Shown piece by piece: positions 7,779 to 16,769 of a DNA stretch of 64,000 bases. This stretch comes from Nitrospirillum amazonense. Its GTDB lineage: Bacteria > Pseudomonadota > Alphaproteobacteria > Azospirillales > Azospirillaceae. The stretch's first letter is position 1; every line of letters starts with the position of its first letter. A program made the position numbers and the translations under genes. The notes beneath the pieces were generated by a model that was not told where the DNA came from, did not search any database, and worked only from the letters and a program-made list of their open reading frames with translations. The stretch is from the NCBI RefSeq assembly GCF_007828045.1, contig NZ_VITN01000019.1, forward strand, positions 1-64,000. The letters are read 5' to 3'.

Positions 7779-8225
7779 TCATGGATAGACGGCGGTCAGC
7801 CATTCGGCCAGGAGCGCCGGCTTTTCCTGACCTTCGATTTCAATGGTGACGGTGCGGGTCAACACCCAACCGCCGCCCTTTTCCTCAACCGAATCCACGG
7901 TCTGGCGACTGCGCAGGCGCGATCCGGCCGGCACCGGGGCCAGGAAGCGGATCTTGTTGAAGCCATAGTTCACGCCCTTGCCGGCGTCACGCACCTCCAG
8001 CGTCTGATCGCTGAAGACGGCCAGCAACGACAGGGTGAGGAAACCGTGGGCGATGGTGCCGCCCAGCGCCGCCGTGGCACGCGGCACGTCGATATGGATC
8101 CATTGATGGTCGCCGGTGGCATCGGCGAAACCGTTGATGCGGTCCTGATCCACCACCACCCAGTCGGAGTAGCCCAGGTCCCGCCCCGCCAGGGCGGGCA
8201 GGTCGGCCATATTCACTATCAGCAT
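7779..8225 (-). CDS. MaoC-like (R)-specific enoyl-CoA hydratase
   Basis: A 148-residue single-hotdog protein of the MaoC/NodN type. The hydratase-2 signature is visible: FADATGDHQWIHID supplies the catalytic Asp/His, and GGTIAHGFLTLSLL follows. Such enzymes hydrate enoyl-CoA to (R)-3-hydroxyacyl-CoA, feeding PHA synthesis or beta-oxidation. ATG 8225 was chosen because GGAGGACGC precedes it and the family begins here; the reading to 8324 is an extension. It stands alone on the minus strand, divergent from azlC. Confidence 0.85.
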   Translation of the reverse strand: MLIVNMADLPALAGRDLGYSDWVVVDQDRINGFADATGDHQWIHIDVPRATAALGGTIAHGFLTLSLLAVFSDQTLEVRDAGKGVNYGFNKIRFLAPVPAGSRLRSRQTVDSVEEKGGGWVLTRTVTIEIEGQEKPALLAEWLTAVYP

Positions 8226-8420
8226 GCCTTGCGTCCTCCACGTTATTGGCGCCCCCGAAGGTTTGCCCGTATCACGGGGACGGCGCGTTGGCGGCAGGAT
8301 GCCAAATTGGCGGGGCAAGGGCACGGACTATGCAATTCCCCACGCACACCATTCGCCTACCATGCGCGTCTTGCTTCCCTGTGGCCCCACCCTTGGCCCG
8401 CCCTGACCAACGGACCATCC

Positions 8421-9194
8421 ATGACCGCCACCGCCGTGCCCGACGATATCGCCCCGGACGAGCGGGGGCCCAGCCGGTCGGTATGGGCTGAGTTCCGCCG
8501 GGGCCTGGCCGCCATGGCGCCCATCCTGCTGGGCGTGGCGCCTTTCGCCCTGGTGCTGGGCTCCCAGGCCGCGATGAAGGGCCTGAGCCCGCTGGAGGTG
8601 GCGCTGATGTGCGGCCTGAACTTCGCCGGCGGGTCGGAGTTCGTCGCCATCGAGCTGTGGCGCAGCCCGCCGCAGATCGCGCTGATCGCCGGCATGACCC
8701 TGCTGGTCAACTGCCGCCACCTGCTGATGGGGGCATCTTTCGCCCCCCATCTGCGGCGCCTGCGCCCCTGGCAGGCGGCCCTGGTGCTGTTCGTCATGGC
8801 GGATGAGACCTGGGCCCTGGGCATGGACGACGCGCGCCGCCGCATGGCCGCGACCGGCCGGCCAGGCATCAGCCTGCCCTACTACGCCGGCCTGGCCGTG
8901 TCCCTCTACGTCGCCTGGGTGGCGGTCACGGTGCTGGGTGCCGTGGTGGGGCCGGTGCTGGGCAACCCGCACGCCTATGGCTTCGACATGGCCTTCACCG
9001 CCGTCTTCCTGGTGCTGATCCGGGGCATGTGGAGGGGCTGGCGCCGCGCCCTGCCCTGGCCGGCCAGCCTGGGCGTGGCCGCCCTGACCCATCTGGTGGT
9101 GCCCGGCGCCTGGTATGTGCCGGCCGGCACGCTGGCCGGCCTGGCCGTCGCCTATTTCGTCGCCAGCACCGAAACGGCGGAGGCAGCACCGTGA
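8421..9194 (+). CDS. azlC: AzlC-family branched-chain amino acid exporter, large subunit
   Basis: A 257-residue inner-membrane protein with the AzlC start (FRRGLAAMAPILLGVAPFAL) and several hydrophobic segments spread over its length. Internal family landmarks are GGSEFVAIELW, LLVNCRHLLMGAS and MADETWAL. AzlC and AzlD together export branched-chain amino acids or analogues. The ATG at 8421 lies after an arginine-rich cytoplasmic tail; the upstream extension to 8046 overlaps the MaoC gene and was discarded. The stop overlaps the azlD start (GTGA). Confidence 0.9.
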   Translation: MTATAVPDDIAPDERGPSRSVWAEFRRGLAAMAPILLGVAPFALVLGSQAAMKGLSPLEVALMCGLNFAGGSEFVAIELWRSPPQIALIAGMTLLVNCRHLLMGASFAPHLRRLRPWQAALVLFVMADETWALGMDDARRRMAATGRPGISLPYYAGLAVSLYVAWVAVTVLGAVVGPVLGNPHAYGFDMAFTAVFLVLIRGMWRGWRRALPWPASLGVAALTHLVVPGAWYVPAGTLAGLAVAYFVASTETAEAAP

Positions 9195-9511
9195 GCGATT
9201 TCGCCCGCTATGTCGCCTTGGACGTCCCGTCGCTGCTGGCCATCCTGTCCATGATGGCGGTGACCTACGCCACCCGGGTTACGGGGTACCTGGTGCTGCG
9301 CAAGCGCGCCCTCAGCCCCCGGGCCACCGCGGTGCTGGAGGCAGTGCCGGGCGCCGTGCTGATCTCCGTCATCGCCCCGGCCTTCACCACCACCAATCCG
9401 GCGGACCTGCTGGGCCTGGCGGTGACCTTGGCCATGGCCTGCCGCTTCTCCATGCTGCCCACCGTCATCGTCGGTGTGGCGGCCACCGCCCTGTTGCGCC
9501 ACCTGCTTTGA
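9191..9511 (+). CDS. azlD: AzlD-family exporter, small subunit
   Basis: A 106-residue membrane protein with about three hydrophobic segments. The AzlD hallmark YATRVTGYLVLRK is near residue 25, and AVPGAVLISVIAPA follows. It starts with GTG at 9191 inside the last codon of azlC (4-bp overlap), which indicates translational coupling. The reading from 9029 is an out-of-context extension within azlC. Confidence 0.88.
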   Translation: MSDFARYVALDVPSLLAILSMMAVTYATRVTGYLVLRKRALSPRATAVLEAVPGAVLISVIAPAFTTTNPADLLGLAVTLAMACRFSMLPTVIVGVAATALLRHLL

Positions 9512-9565
9512 CATGTTGCGCGGGGCGCGGTTGATCCGCGCCCCGGTCCTTGGCATCCTTTCCCG

Positions 9566-9640
9566 CCAAGACGTTCGGGGCCAAGACGTTCGGGGCCAAG
9601 ACGTTCGGGGCCAAGACATCCGGGGCCACGGCATTTGGGG
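9566..9640 (+). repeat. Five tandem 15-bp repeats upstream of the pirin gene
   Basis: Five head-to-tail units of consensus CCAAGACGTTCGGGG: the first three are identical, the fourth has two changes and the fifth several. The array ends 10 bp before the pirin start, covering its likely promoter or leader. The unit is a multiple of three, and the array is open in the pirin frame (QDVRG repeats), but no start codon with a good ribosome-binding site precedes it. Confidence 0.9.
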
Positions 9641-9650
9641 GAAAGGCATC

Positions 9651-10514
9651 ATGATCGAACTCGTCATCGACCAGCGGCGGCGTGATTTGGGCGGGTTCGA
9701 GGTCGGGCGCATCCTGCCCGTGGCCCAACGCCGCCATGTCGGCCCCTTCGTCTTCTTCGACCACATGGGCCCGGTGGATTTCCCCAAGGGCATTCCGCTG
9801 GAGCGGGACGTGCGCCCGCACCCGCACATCGGCCTGTCCACCGTCACCTACCTGTTCGATGGTGAGATCATGCACCGCGACAGCGTGGGCTCCGAACAGG
9901 CCATACGGCCGGGCGAGGTCAACTGGATGACCGCCGGCAGCGGCATCACCCATTCCGAACGCTTCGAGAAGGCGCGGGCCGAGGGCGGCGCCCTGCACGG
10001 CATCCAGGCCTGGGTGGCCCTGCCAGAGGCGGACGAGGAAACCGCCCCCAGCTTCCACCACCACGGCGTGGACGACCTGCCGACCTATGAGCACGGCGGC
10101 CTGTGGGCCCGGCTGGTGGCGGGTGAGGCCTTCGGCGCCAAGGCCAAGGTCAAGACCCACTCCCCCCTGTTCTACGTGCACTGGGTGCTGCAGCCCGGCA
10201 CCAAGGCGCAGTTGCCGGCCGAGTATCCGGAGCGCGCGGCCTATGTCGCCGTCGGCTCGGTGGAGGTGGAAGGCAGGACGGTGGAGGCCGGCCACATGCT
10301 GGTGTTCGCCCCCGGCCAACCGGTGCTGTTCACCGCCATTACCCCCGCCGTTGTCATGCTGCTGGGCGGCGAGCCGCTGGGCGACCGCTACATAGACTGG
10401 AACTTCGTCTCCTCCCGCAAGGAGCGGATCGAGCAGGCCAAGGCCGACTGGCGCGCCGGCCGCATGAAGCTGCCGGACCTGGACGACAAGGAATTCATTC
10501 CGCTGCCGGGGTGA
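9651..10514 (+). CDS. Pirin family protein
   Basis: A 287-residue double-cupin pirin. The metal ligands are all visible: the His pair in RPHPHIGLSTVTYLF, then His and Glu in GSGITHSERF. Pirins are iron-binding; some bacterial members are quercetin 2,3-dioxygenases and others bind metabolic enzymes, so the role is open. ATG 9651 follows GGGGGAAAGG. It lies immediately after the 15-bp repeat array and is convergent with the RraA-like gene. Confidence 0.9.
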   Translation: MIELVIDQRRRDLGGFEVGRILPVAQRRHVGPFVFFDHMGPVDFPKGIPLERDVRPHPHIGLSTVTYLFDGEIMHRDSVGSEQAIRPGEVNWMTAGSGITHSERFEKARAEGGALHGIQAWVALPEADEETAPSFHHHGVDDLPTYEHGGLWARLVAGEAFGAKAKVKTHSPLFYVHWVLQPGTKAQLPAEYPERAAYVAVGSVEVEGRTVEAGHMLVFAPGQPVLFTAITPAVVMLLGGEPLGDRYIDWNFVSSRKERIEQAKADWRAGRMKLPDLDDKEFIPLPG

Positions 10515-10530
10515 ACCGCGTCTGACGGCT

Positions 10531-11007
10531 TCACAAACGCGCAGCGCTGACGACGATGCCGTCCTCATCGGCGTAGAGCCACGCGCCGGGCGTGAACTGC
10601 GCGCCGCCGAAGGACAGCGGCACGTCCACCTGGCCGGCGCCGGTCTTCGTGCTTTTCTTCGGGTTGGTGCCCAGCGCCTTGATGCCCAGGTCGATGTGGG
10701 CCAGGGCCACGCTGTCACGCACGGCGCCCCACAGCACCAGGCCGGCCCAGCCGTGCTTGAACGCCAGGCCAGCGATGACGTCGCCCACCAGGGCGGTGCG
10801 CAACGAGCCGTGGCCGTCGACCACCACCACGGCGCCCTCGCCCGCCTCGGACAGCGTATGCTTCAGCAGGGCGTTGTCCTCGTGGCAGCGCACGGTCCGA
10901 ATGGGCCCGTGGAAGGACGCCCGCGCCCCAAAGGAGCGGAACTGGATCTCACAGCTTTGCAGGCTGTCTTCATAGGCATCGACCAAGTCGGCGGTGCGAT
11001 GGGTCAT
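10531..11007 (-). CDS. RraA family protein (ribonuclease E regulator / aldolase-type)
   Basis: A 158-residue protein with RraA-family features. These are the start [16 protein letters not shown], the glycine-rich [30 protein letters not shown] containing the conserved Arg-Asp, and the closing [13 protein letters not shown]. In E. coli RraA inhibits RNase E, while other members are HMG/CHA aldolases; these cannot be separated here, though the near-canonical length favours RraA. ATG 11007 has GGGAGGGG upstream. Confidence 0.85.
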   Translation of the reverse strand: MTHRTADLVDAYEDSLQSCEIQFRSFGARASFHGPIRTVRCHEDNALLKHTLSEAGEGAVVVVDGHGSLRTALVGDVIAGLAFKHGWAGLVLWGAVRDSVALAHIDLGIKALGTNPKKSTKTGAGQVDVPLSFGGAQFTPGAWLYADEDGIVVSAARL

Positions 11008-11128
11008 GCCGCCCCTCCCTTCCCTGCCAAGGTTTCGTACCATTCTAACGCATTTCGCCTGGCCCGGCAGCGGTGAGGATGGCACCGCGACCACACTCTT
11101 AAGTGACTACAAGGATGTGTATACTTCC

Positions 11129-12538
11129 ATGCGAAGGTTTGGCGCCGGGTTGGGGACGACAGGGCCGGCGCCGGACCAGGAACTGTGGGGAAATCCTGTG
11201 GCTTATTCCGTCTATGTCTTGGTGGTGCTGGTGCTGGCCTATGTGCTGGCCTTCATCGATCGCCAGATCCTGACTCTGCTGGCGGTGCCGATGAAGGCCG
11301 ATCTGGGCTTGAGCGACCTGCAGCTCAGCCTGTTGCAGGGTCTGTCCTTCGCCCTGTTCCTGGCCATCGGCGGCCTGCCCATCGGCCGCCTGGTCGATCG
11401 GCGGCGGCGCACGGCGGTGCTGGCCGCCGGCGTCGCGGCCTGGAGCCTGTTCACCGCCGCCTGCGGCCTGGCGCGCACCTTCCCGGCCCTGTTCCTGGCC
11501 CGCGTGGGGGTGGGCTTTGGCGAGGCGGCGATGGTCCCGTCGGCCTACTCCCTGATCGGTGACCTGTTCCACGGCCGCCGGCTGGGCCTGGCCATCGGCC
11601 TGTACAACATGGGCCCCTATGTCGGGGCCGGGCTGGCCCTGATCCTGGGTGGGCTGGTGCTGCACCATCTGCCGCCGGATGTCGTCCTGCCCGTGCTGGG
11701 CAGCCTGCGCGGCTGGCAGGTCGTGTTCCTGCTGCTGGGTCCCGTGGGCCTGCTGATGGCGCTGTGGGTCGCCAGCGTGCGGGAACCGGGGAGGACGGGC
11801 GCCGGAGCGCACACCGCGCCCAACTGGGCCGAGGTGCGGGCCTATTACCGCGCCCATGGCGTCAACGCCCTGCTGGTCAACCTGGCCGGCACCTTCGCCG
11901 CCATGGCGCTGTACAGCCTGGGTGCCTGGCTGCCCCATCTGCTGGCCCGCATCCATCACATGAAGCCGCTGGATATCGGCCAGGGCATGGGCTGGCGCCT
12001 GATGGTGTTCGGCGCCGGCGGCGCCTTGCTGGCCGGCATCCTGGGCGATTTCCTGCGCCGCCGGGGCTGGGCCCAGGGGCGCCTGATGGTGATGATCACC
12101 GGTGCCACCACATCCTGCCTGCTGCTGTACCCCGCCCTGTACGCGCCAGACGGCGGCAGCGCGCTAATGTGGCTGGGGCCGCTGATCGGCTGCATGACCC
12201 TGGCCATCGGCTCCAGCCCCCCGGCCTTGCAGGAGATCACCCCCAACCGCCTGCGCGGATTCCAGCACGCCGTGGCGGCGCTGATCGCCACCCTGCTGGG
12301 CCTGGGCGCGGGCCCGTCGGTGGTGGCCCTGGTGACGGACACGGTGCTGCGCGACGAAAGCCGGCTGGACCTGTCGCTGCTGCTGACCCTGCCCGCCATG
12401 CTGGGCGCCTGCATCCTGCTGGCGTTGATCGCGTGCCGCCGCTACGCCGCCAGCCTGGCGGCTATGGCGTCAACGTCCGAAGCGGTGCCAGCGGCCGGCC
12501 TTTCCCTTTCGGGGGCAAGCGGAAGAGCCACAACCTGA
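11129..12538 (+). CDS. MFS transporter, spinster-like
   Basis: A 469-residue inner-membrane carrier with about twelve hydrophobic segments. The first helix ends AYVLAFIDRQILTLL and is followed by LGLSDLQLSLLQG. The A-like motif GRLVDRRRR lies in the first cytoplasmic loop, and VGFGEAAMVPSAYSLIGD follows; all are typical of the spinster-like MFS group common in sphingomonads and Rhodospirillales. The ATG at 11129 is chosen over 10994, because the latter lies inside the divergent RraA-like gene. The substrate is unknown. Confidence 0.85.
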   Translation: MRRFGAGLGTTGPAPDQELWGNPVAYSVYVLVVLVLAYVLAFIDRQILTLLAVPMKADLGLSDLQLSLLQGLSFALFLAIGGLPIGRLVDRRRRTAVLAAGVAAWSLFTAACGLARTFPALFLARVGVGFGEAAMVPSAYSLIGDLFHGRRLGLAIGLYNMGPYVGAGLALILGGLVLHHLPPDVVLPVLGSLRGWQVVFLLLGPVGLLMALWVASVREPGRTGAGAHTAPNWAEVRAYYRAHGVNALLVNLAGTFAAMALYSLGAWLPHLLARIHHMKPLDIGQGMGWRLMVFGAGGALLAGILGDFLRRRGWAQGRLMVMITGATTSCLLLYPALYAPDGGSALMWLGPLIGCMTLAIGSSPPALQEITPNRLRGFQHAVAALIATLLGLGAGPSVVALVTDTVLRDESRLDLSLLLTLPAMLGACILLALIACRRYAASLAAMASTSEAVPAAGLSLSGASGRATT

Positions 12539-12634
12539 GCAATCTATTTTTGTAGGAAGCTCCCGCAAAAAGATGTATGAGGGGATGCATCGTTTATGCG
12601 CGCATAGGTTGTCGCGCCAGCCCTGGAGAAGAGC

Positions 12635-13012
12635 ATGTACAACACCGCCACCTTCCCCGTGCCGGACGGCACCACCATCAAGATCAACGGTTTCACCAAT
12701 TCCGCCTACTGGGCCCAGCGCATCGTGATCGAGGTCACGGGCCAGACGCCCATCACCTGGAACGGCACCGGCGCCCAGAACAACAAGCTGGTGGGCCAGG
12801 TGGTCATCCCGCCCGGCAACGGCCGCCAGGTCAGCATCACCATGTCCTACGATCCGGGCGGCGGCTTCGCCCCATCCACCGTCGTCAAGATCCCCTTCGA
12901 CGATCCCAGCTTGACCGGCTTCGTCATCGGCGGCCAGGACGCCGGCGGCCGCCCCAACGGCCCCGCCAGCTGGAACACGGTGGCCTTCGTCTATTGGGCC
13001 AAGGGTTACTGA
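12635..13012 (+). CDS. Small beta-rich protein, possibly LecB (PA-IIL)-like lectin
   Basis: A 125-residue protein without signal peptide or membrane segment. Its layout, by eye, resembles the calcium-dependent fucose lectin LecB of Pseudomonas. There is an early FPVPDGTTIKINGFTNS strand pair, a central GAQNNKLVGQVVIPPGNGRQV and a late GFVIGGQDAGG loop followed by FVYWAKGY. The acidic calcium loop of LecB is not clearly preserved, so sugar binding is uncertain. GGAGAAG precedes the ATG. It ends just before a strong terminator. If the match fails, treat it as a hypothetical cytosolic protein. Confidence 0.6.
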   Translation: MYNTATFPVPDGTTIKINGFTNSAYWAQRIVIEVTGQTPITWNGTGAQNNKLVGQVVIPPGNGRQVSITMSYDPGGGFAPSTVVKIPFDDPSLTGFVIGGQDAGGRPNGPASWNTVAFVYWAKGY

Positions 13013-13029
13013 TCCCGCTCCGCCCGTTG

Positions 13030-13067
13030 AAAAACCCCCGGGATGGAAGACCACCCCGGGGGTTTTT
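13030..13067. terminator. Bidirectional terminator between lectin-like gene and pckG
   Basis: A 17-bp stem of AAAAACCCCCGGG and its complement around a short AAGA-type loop, ending in TTTTT on the plus strand. The A-run on the left makes it usable on the minus strand as well, for pckG. Confidence 0.92.
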
Positions 13068-13078
13068 GTTTTGGCGAT

Positions 13079-14914
13079 TTAGGCCGCTTCGCGGTTCTGC
13101 GCCAAGCGGTCCAGCAGGGTGTCCTGCTGATCGATCAGTTCCTGCGGCGTGTCGCCGCCGAAGCGGCCGAACAGCTCGGACTGGTCGCGCAGTTCCGTCT
13201 CGGCTTCCACCTCGTCCACCGCCATGACGGCGTCGAACTGGTCGCGGCCGAAATCCAGGCCGGTCCAGGTCAGGTCCTCATAGCGCGGCGTCAGGCCGAA
13301 CAGGTTCTCATCCGTCTCCGGCGCCCGGTCGCGCACGCGGTCCACGATCCACTTCAGCACGCGCATGTTGTCACCGAAGCCCGGCCAGGCGAACTTGCCG
13401 TCCTGGCCCTTTCGGAACCAGTTGACGCGGTAGATGCGCGGCAAGTCATTGATCTTGTTGCCCATGTCCAGCCAGTGGCGCCAGTACTCCGCCATGTTGT
13501 AGCCGCAGAACGGCAGCATGGCGAAAGGATCGCGGCGGATGGCGGCCTGGCCCACGGCGGCGGCGGTCGCCTCCGAGCCCAGGGTGGCCGCCCAGTACAC
13601 GCCCTCGTTCCAACCGCGGGTCTCGAACACCAGGGGGAAGGTGCGCGACAGGCGGCCGCCGAAGATGAAGGCACTGATGGGCACGCCGGCGGGGTCTTCC
13701 CAGGCCGGGTCGATGCTGGGGCATTGGCTGGCCGGGGCGGTGAAACGGGCGTTGGGGTGCGCCGCCTTGCGGCCGCTGGCGGGCGTCCAGTCCTTGCCCT
13801 CCCAGTCGATCAGGTGGGCCGGCGGCGTCTCGGTCAGGCCCTCCCACCACACGTCGCCGTCATCGGTCAGGGCGCAGTTGGTGAAGATGACGTTGGCGTG
13901 CAGGGTCAGCAGGGCATTGGGATTGGACTTCAGGCTGGTGCCCGGCGCCACGCCGAAGAAGCCCGCCTCCGGATTGATGGCGCGCAAGGTGCCGTCCGGC
14001 GACGGCTTGATCCAGGCGATGTCGTCGCCGATGGTCCGCACCTTCCAACCATCGAAGGCGGCCGGCGGCACCATCATGGCGAAGTTGGTCTTGCCGCAGG
14101 CCGAGGGGAAGGCCGCCGCGACATAGGTCTTCTCACCCTCCGGGCTTTCCACGCCCAGGATCAGCATGTGCTCGGCCAGCCAGCCCTCCTCGCGCCCCAG
14201 GGAGGACGCGATGCGCAGCGCGAAGCACTTCTTGCCCAGCAGGGCGTTGCCGCCATAGCCGGAGCCGAAGCTGATGATCTCATGCGTCTCGGGGAAGTGG
14301 ACGATGTACTTGTGCTTGGCATTGCAGGGCCAGGCCACGTCCTTCTGGCCGGCCGTCAGGGGGGCGCCCACGGAGTGCAGGCACTTCACGAAGCCGCCGT
14401 CACCCAGCTGGCGCAGCACCGCCTCGCCCATGCGGGTCATGATGCGCATGTTCACCGCGACATAGGGGCTGTCGGACAACTGAACGCCGATGTGGGAGAT
14501 GGGGGAGCCCAGCGGCCCCATGCTGAAGGGCACCACGTACAGGGTGCGGCCGCGCATGCTGCCCTTGAACAGGCCCTGCAGCGTCTGGCGCATCTCGGCG
14601 GGATCGGCCCAGTTGTTGGTCGGGCCGGCCTCTTCCGCCGTCGGGGTGCAGATGAAGGTGCGATCCTCCACCCGGGCGACGTCGCCGGCATCGGACCGAC
14701 AGAGGAAGGAATTGGGCCGCTTGGCCGGGTTCAGGCGGATGAAGGTGCCCTGGGCCACCATCTCCTCGCACAGCCGGTCATATTCCTCCTGGCTGCCGTC
14801 GCACCAATGGACGGCCGCCGGCCGGCAATGGGCGACGACCTCGTCAACCCAGTTCAGCAGGGCCTGGTTGGTGGTGGGCGCGCCGGTGAGGGACGTCGTG
14901 ACGGTGCTGCTCAT
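13079..14914 (-). CDS. pckG: Phosphoenolpyruvate carboxykinase (GTP)
   Basis: A 611-residue GTP-dependent PEPCK converting oxaloacetate to PEP plus CO2, the first committed step of gluconeogenesis. The kinase-1 P-loop [14 protein letters not shown] lies near residues 268-281, including the reactive Cys of GTP-type enzymes. Other family landmarks are [29 protein letters not shown] and [12 protein letters not shown]. Length is as expected. The GTP form is notable because many proteobacteria use the ATP form. The gene is monocistronic, with an unusually long upstream gap (545 bp) to the next gene. Confidence 0.97.
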   Translation of the reverse strand: MSSTVTTSLTGAPTTNQALLNWVDEVVAHCRPAAVHWCDGSQEEYDRLCEEMVAQGTFIRLNPAKRPNSFLCRSDAGDVARVEDRTFICTPTAEEAGPTNNWADPAEMRQTLQGLFKGSMRGRTLYVVPFSMGPLGSPISHIGVQLSDSPYVAVNMRIMTRMGEAVLRQLGDGGFVKCLHSVGAPLTAGQKDVAWPCNAKHKYIVHFPETHEIISFGSGYGGNALLGKKCFALRIASSLGREEGWLAEHMLILGVESPEGEKTYVAAAFPSACGKTNFAMMVPPAAFDGWKVRTIGDDIAWIKPSPDGTLRAINPEAGFFGVAPGTSLKSNPNALLTLHANVIFTNCALTDDGDVWWEGLTETPPAHLIDWEGKDWTPASGRKAAHPNARFTAPASQCPSIDPAWEDPAGVPISAFIFGGRLSRTFPLVFETRGWNEGVYWAATLGSEATAAAVGQAAIRRDPFAMLPFCGYNMAEYWRHWLDMGNKINDLPRIYRVNWFRKGQDGKFAWPGFGDNMRVLKWIVDRVRDRAPETDENLFGLTPRYEDLTWTGLDFGRDQFDAVMAVDEVEAETELRDQSELFGRFGGDTPQELIDQQDTLLDRLAQNREAA

Positions 14915-15458
14915 GGAAATATTCTACCTTTCGATCCGCGAAACCGCTGGCGGCTGGCCCGGCTTGATCCCGGCCTATCGGGCCCGGGAGGGTCGCCGGC
15001 CGTCGATGGAAGCGCTGGATACGCGGCATCGTTCCTTGAGGGCCGGCGGGGCGTGGGCACAGCCGAAGGCAAACGATGCCGCGCCGCTTCCATCGGCGCA
15101 GACGGTCATGATGGGTATGGGGCGTTGAAGGGCGCGATGGCCGACCGTTGACAGGTCAACTATATGCGCATGCCTCCCTGGCACCGGACAGGCCGGGTGC
15201 GGCAGGGCGATAGCCCCGCAAATGGGATCGTCGGTGTATTCCGTGGGTGAAGGTCATTGTGCGCTACTCCCCGAAGTTGAGTACGGGTGGGCCGGTCTTT
15301 GCCGCCAGCTCCACCCTCAAAATATGGCCGGCCCTGTCGCCGGGCGCGCGCCTGATCCATCTTCTACCGCCGCGCCACCGGATGTCCAGTGGCTTGGCTG
15401 TGTCAACGGCGGCCGGCCTGGTCCGGAACGTCGGACGCCTTCATCCAAGGTATTAACA
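14915..15458. promoter_or_regulatory. Long intergenic region upstream of pckG
   Basis: No convincing gene is present in these 544 bp. At 15147-15160 there is a perfect palindrome (GTTGAC-AG-GTCAAC) followed by TATATGC, about 235 bp before the pckG start. An imperfect hairpin occupies about 15176-15207 (arms CACCGG and CCGGGTG plus outer CCCTG and CAGGG). These may belong to a regulated pckG promoter with a long leader. The right-hand half shows nothing recognisable. Confidence 0.4.
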
Positions 15459-16757
15459 TCATGGCGTATCCGCCAGCATCCGCGCGGTCGACGGGTCACG
15501 CCGGTAAACCATGAGGACGGACAGCAAACCGCACAGGGCGGCGGCGGCCATCCACAGGCCGGGTGCCGCCTTGTCGTCCGTCAGGTCGATCAGCCAAGTC
15601 GAGACCAGCGGCGTGAAGCCGCCGAACAGCGCCGTGGCCAGGCTGTAGGCTAGGGAGAACCCGACCGTCCGCACCTCCGGGGGCATCACCTCCGTCAGGG
15701 TCACCAGGGCCGCCGCGTTGTAGCTGGCGTAAAGGAAGGACAGCCACAGCTCGGCCACCAGCATGGTGCCGAAGCTGACGTCATGAACCAGCCAGCTCAG
15801 CACCGGATAGGCCGTCAGCATGGCCAGTACGGTGAAGGCCGTCAGCAGGGGCCGGCGGCCCACCTTGTCGGACAGCGCCCCCATCACCGGCAGCCAGATG
15901 AAATTGGACAGGCCGACGCAGAAGGTGAGCAGCAGGCTTTGCCCGGCATCGAGCTTCAGCACGCTTTTGCCATAGGTCGGCGCGTAGACGGTGATGAGGT
16001 AGAAGGACACCGTCGTCATCACCACCATCATCATGCCGGCCAGCACCAGCCGCCAGTTCGCGGCGATGGACCTGACGATTTCCCGGAAGGTGGGGCGATG
16101 CCGCCGGTGCTGGAATTCCGCCGTCTCCTCCAGCGAGCGGCGGATGATGAAGATCACCGGCACGATCAGGCAGCCGATGAAGAAGGGGATGCGCCAAGCC
16201 CAGTCGTGGATTTGCTGCGGCGTCAAAACCCGGCTCAAGCCATAGCCGATGAGGGCGGCGGCCATGATGGCCGCCTGCTGGCTGGCGGATTGCCAGCTGA
16301 CATAAAAGCCCTTGCGACCCGGCGTGGCCATTTCCGACAGGTAGACCGAAACGCCACCCATCTCCACCCCGGCGGAAAAGCCCTGCAACAGGCGGCCGAT
16401 CAGCACCAGGGCGGGGGCCAGCAGCCCGATGCTGGCGTACCCGGGCACGAAGGCGATCAGCACCGTGCCCAGCGCCATGATGGCCAGGGTCAGCACCAGG
16501 CCCTTGCGGCGCCCGATCCTGTCGATGTAGCTGCCCAGGATGACGGCGCCCACCGGCCGCATCAGGAATCCGGCGCCGAAGGTGGCGAAGGTCAGCATCA
16601 GCGACGCGGTGTCGTCGCCGCTGGGGAAGAAGGTGCTGGCGATGTAGGGCGCGTAGAAACCGTAGAGGAAGAAATCGAACATCTCCAGGAAGTTGCCACT
16701 TGTCACACGCAGCACCGTGGCCAGCCTGGACGGCTGCTTGGCATTGGAACTCGGCAT
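15459..16757 (-). CDS. Citrate/tricarballylate:H+ symporter (MHS family, CitA/TcuC-like)
   Basis: A 432-residue inner-membrane carrier of the metabolite:H+ symporter branch of MFS. The start [20 protein letters not shown] and segments [37 protein letters not shown] and [20 protein letters not shown] closely follow enterobacterial CitA. The signature RIGRRKG loop is intact. Substrate is therefore probably citrate or a related tricarboxylate. It lies 12 bp after a periplasmic binding-protein gene on the same strand, and a LysR gene is divergent from the pair. Confidence 0.88.
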   Translation of the reverse strand: MPSSNAKQPSRLATVLRVTSGNFLEMFDFFLYGFYAPYIASTFFPSGDDTASLMLTFATFGAGFLMRPVGAVILGSYIDRIGRRKGLVLTLAIMALGTVLIAFVPGYASIGLLAPALVLIGRLLQGFSAGVEMGGVSVYLSEMATPGRKGFYVSWQSASQQAAIMAAALIGYGLSRVLTPQQIHDWAWRIPFFIGCLIVPVIFIIRRSLEETAEFQHRRHRPTFREIVRSIAANWRLVLAGMMMVVMTTVSFYLITVYAPTYGKSVLKLDAGQSLLLTFCVGLSNFIWLPVMGALSDKVGRRPLLTAFTVLAMLTAYPVLSWLVHDVSFGTMLVAELWLSFLYASYNAAALVTLTEVMPPEVRTVGFSLAYSLATALFGGFTPLVSTWLIDLTDDKAAPGLWMAAAALCGLLSVLMVYRRDPSTARMLADTP

Positions 16758-16769
16758 AGGGGGCGATCC

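Noticed and set aside
13043-15151. A 702-codon plus-strand frame opposite pckG
   Set aside because: Shadow of a certain gene; low-complexity composition and it runs through the terminator.
15147-15160. GTTGAC-AG-GTCAAC as an FNR/FixK box
   Set aside because: FNR-type boxes need TTGAT-N4-ATCAA; here the spacer is only 2 bp, so it is another kind of site or chance.
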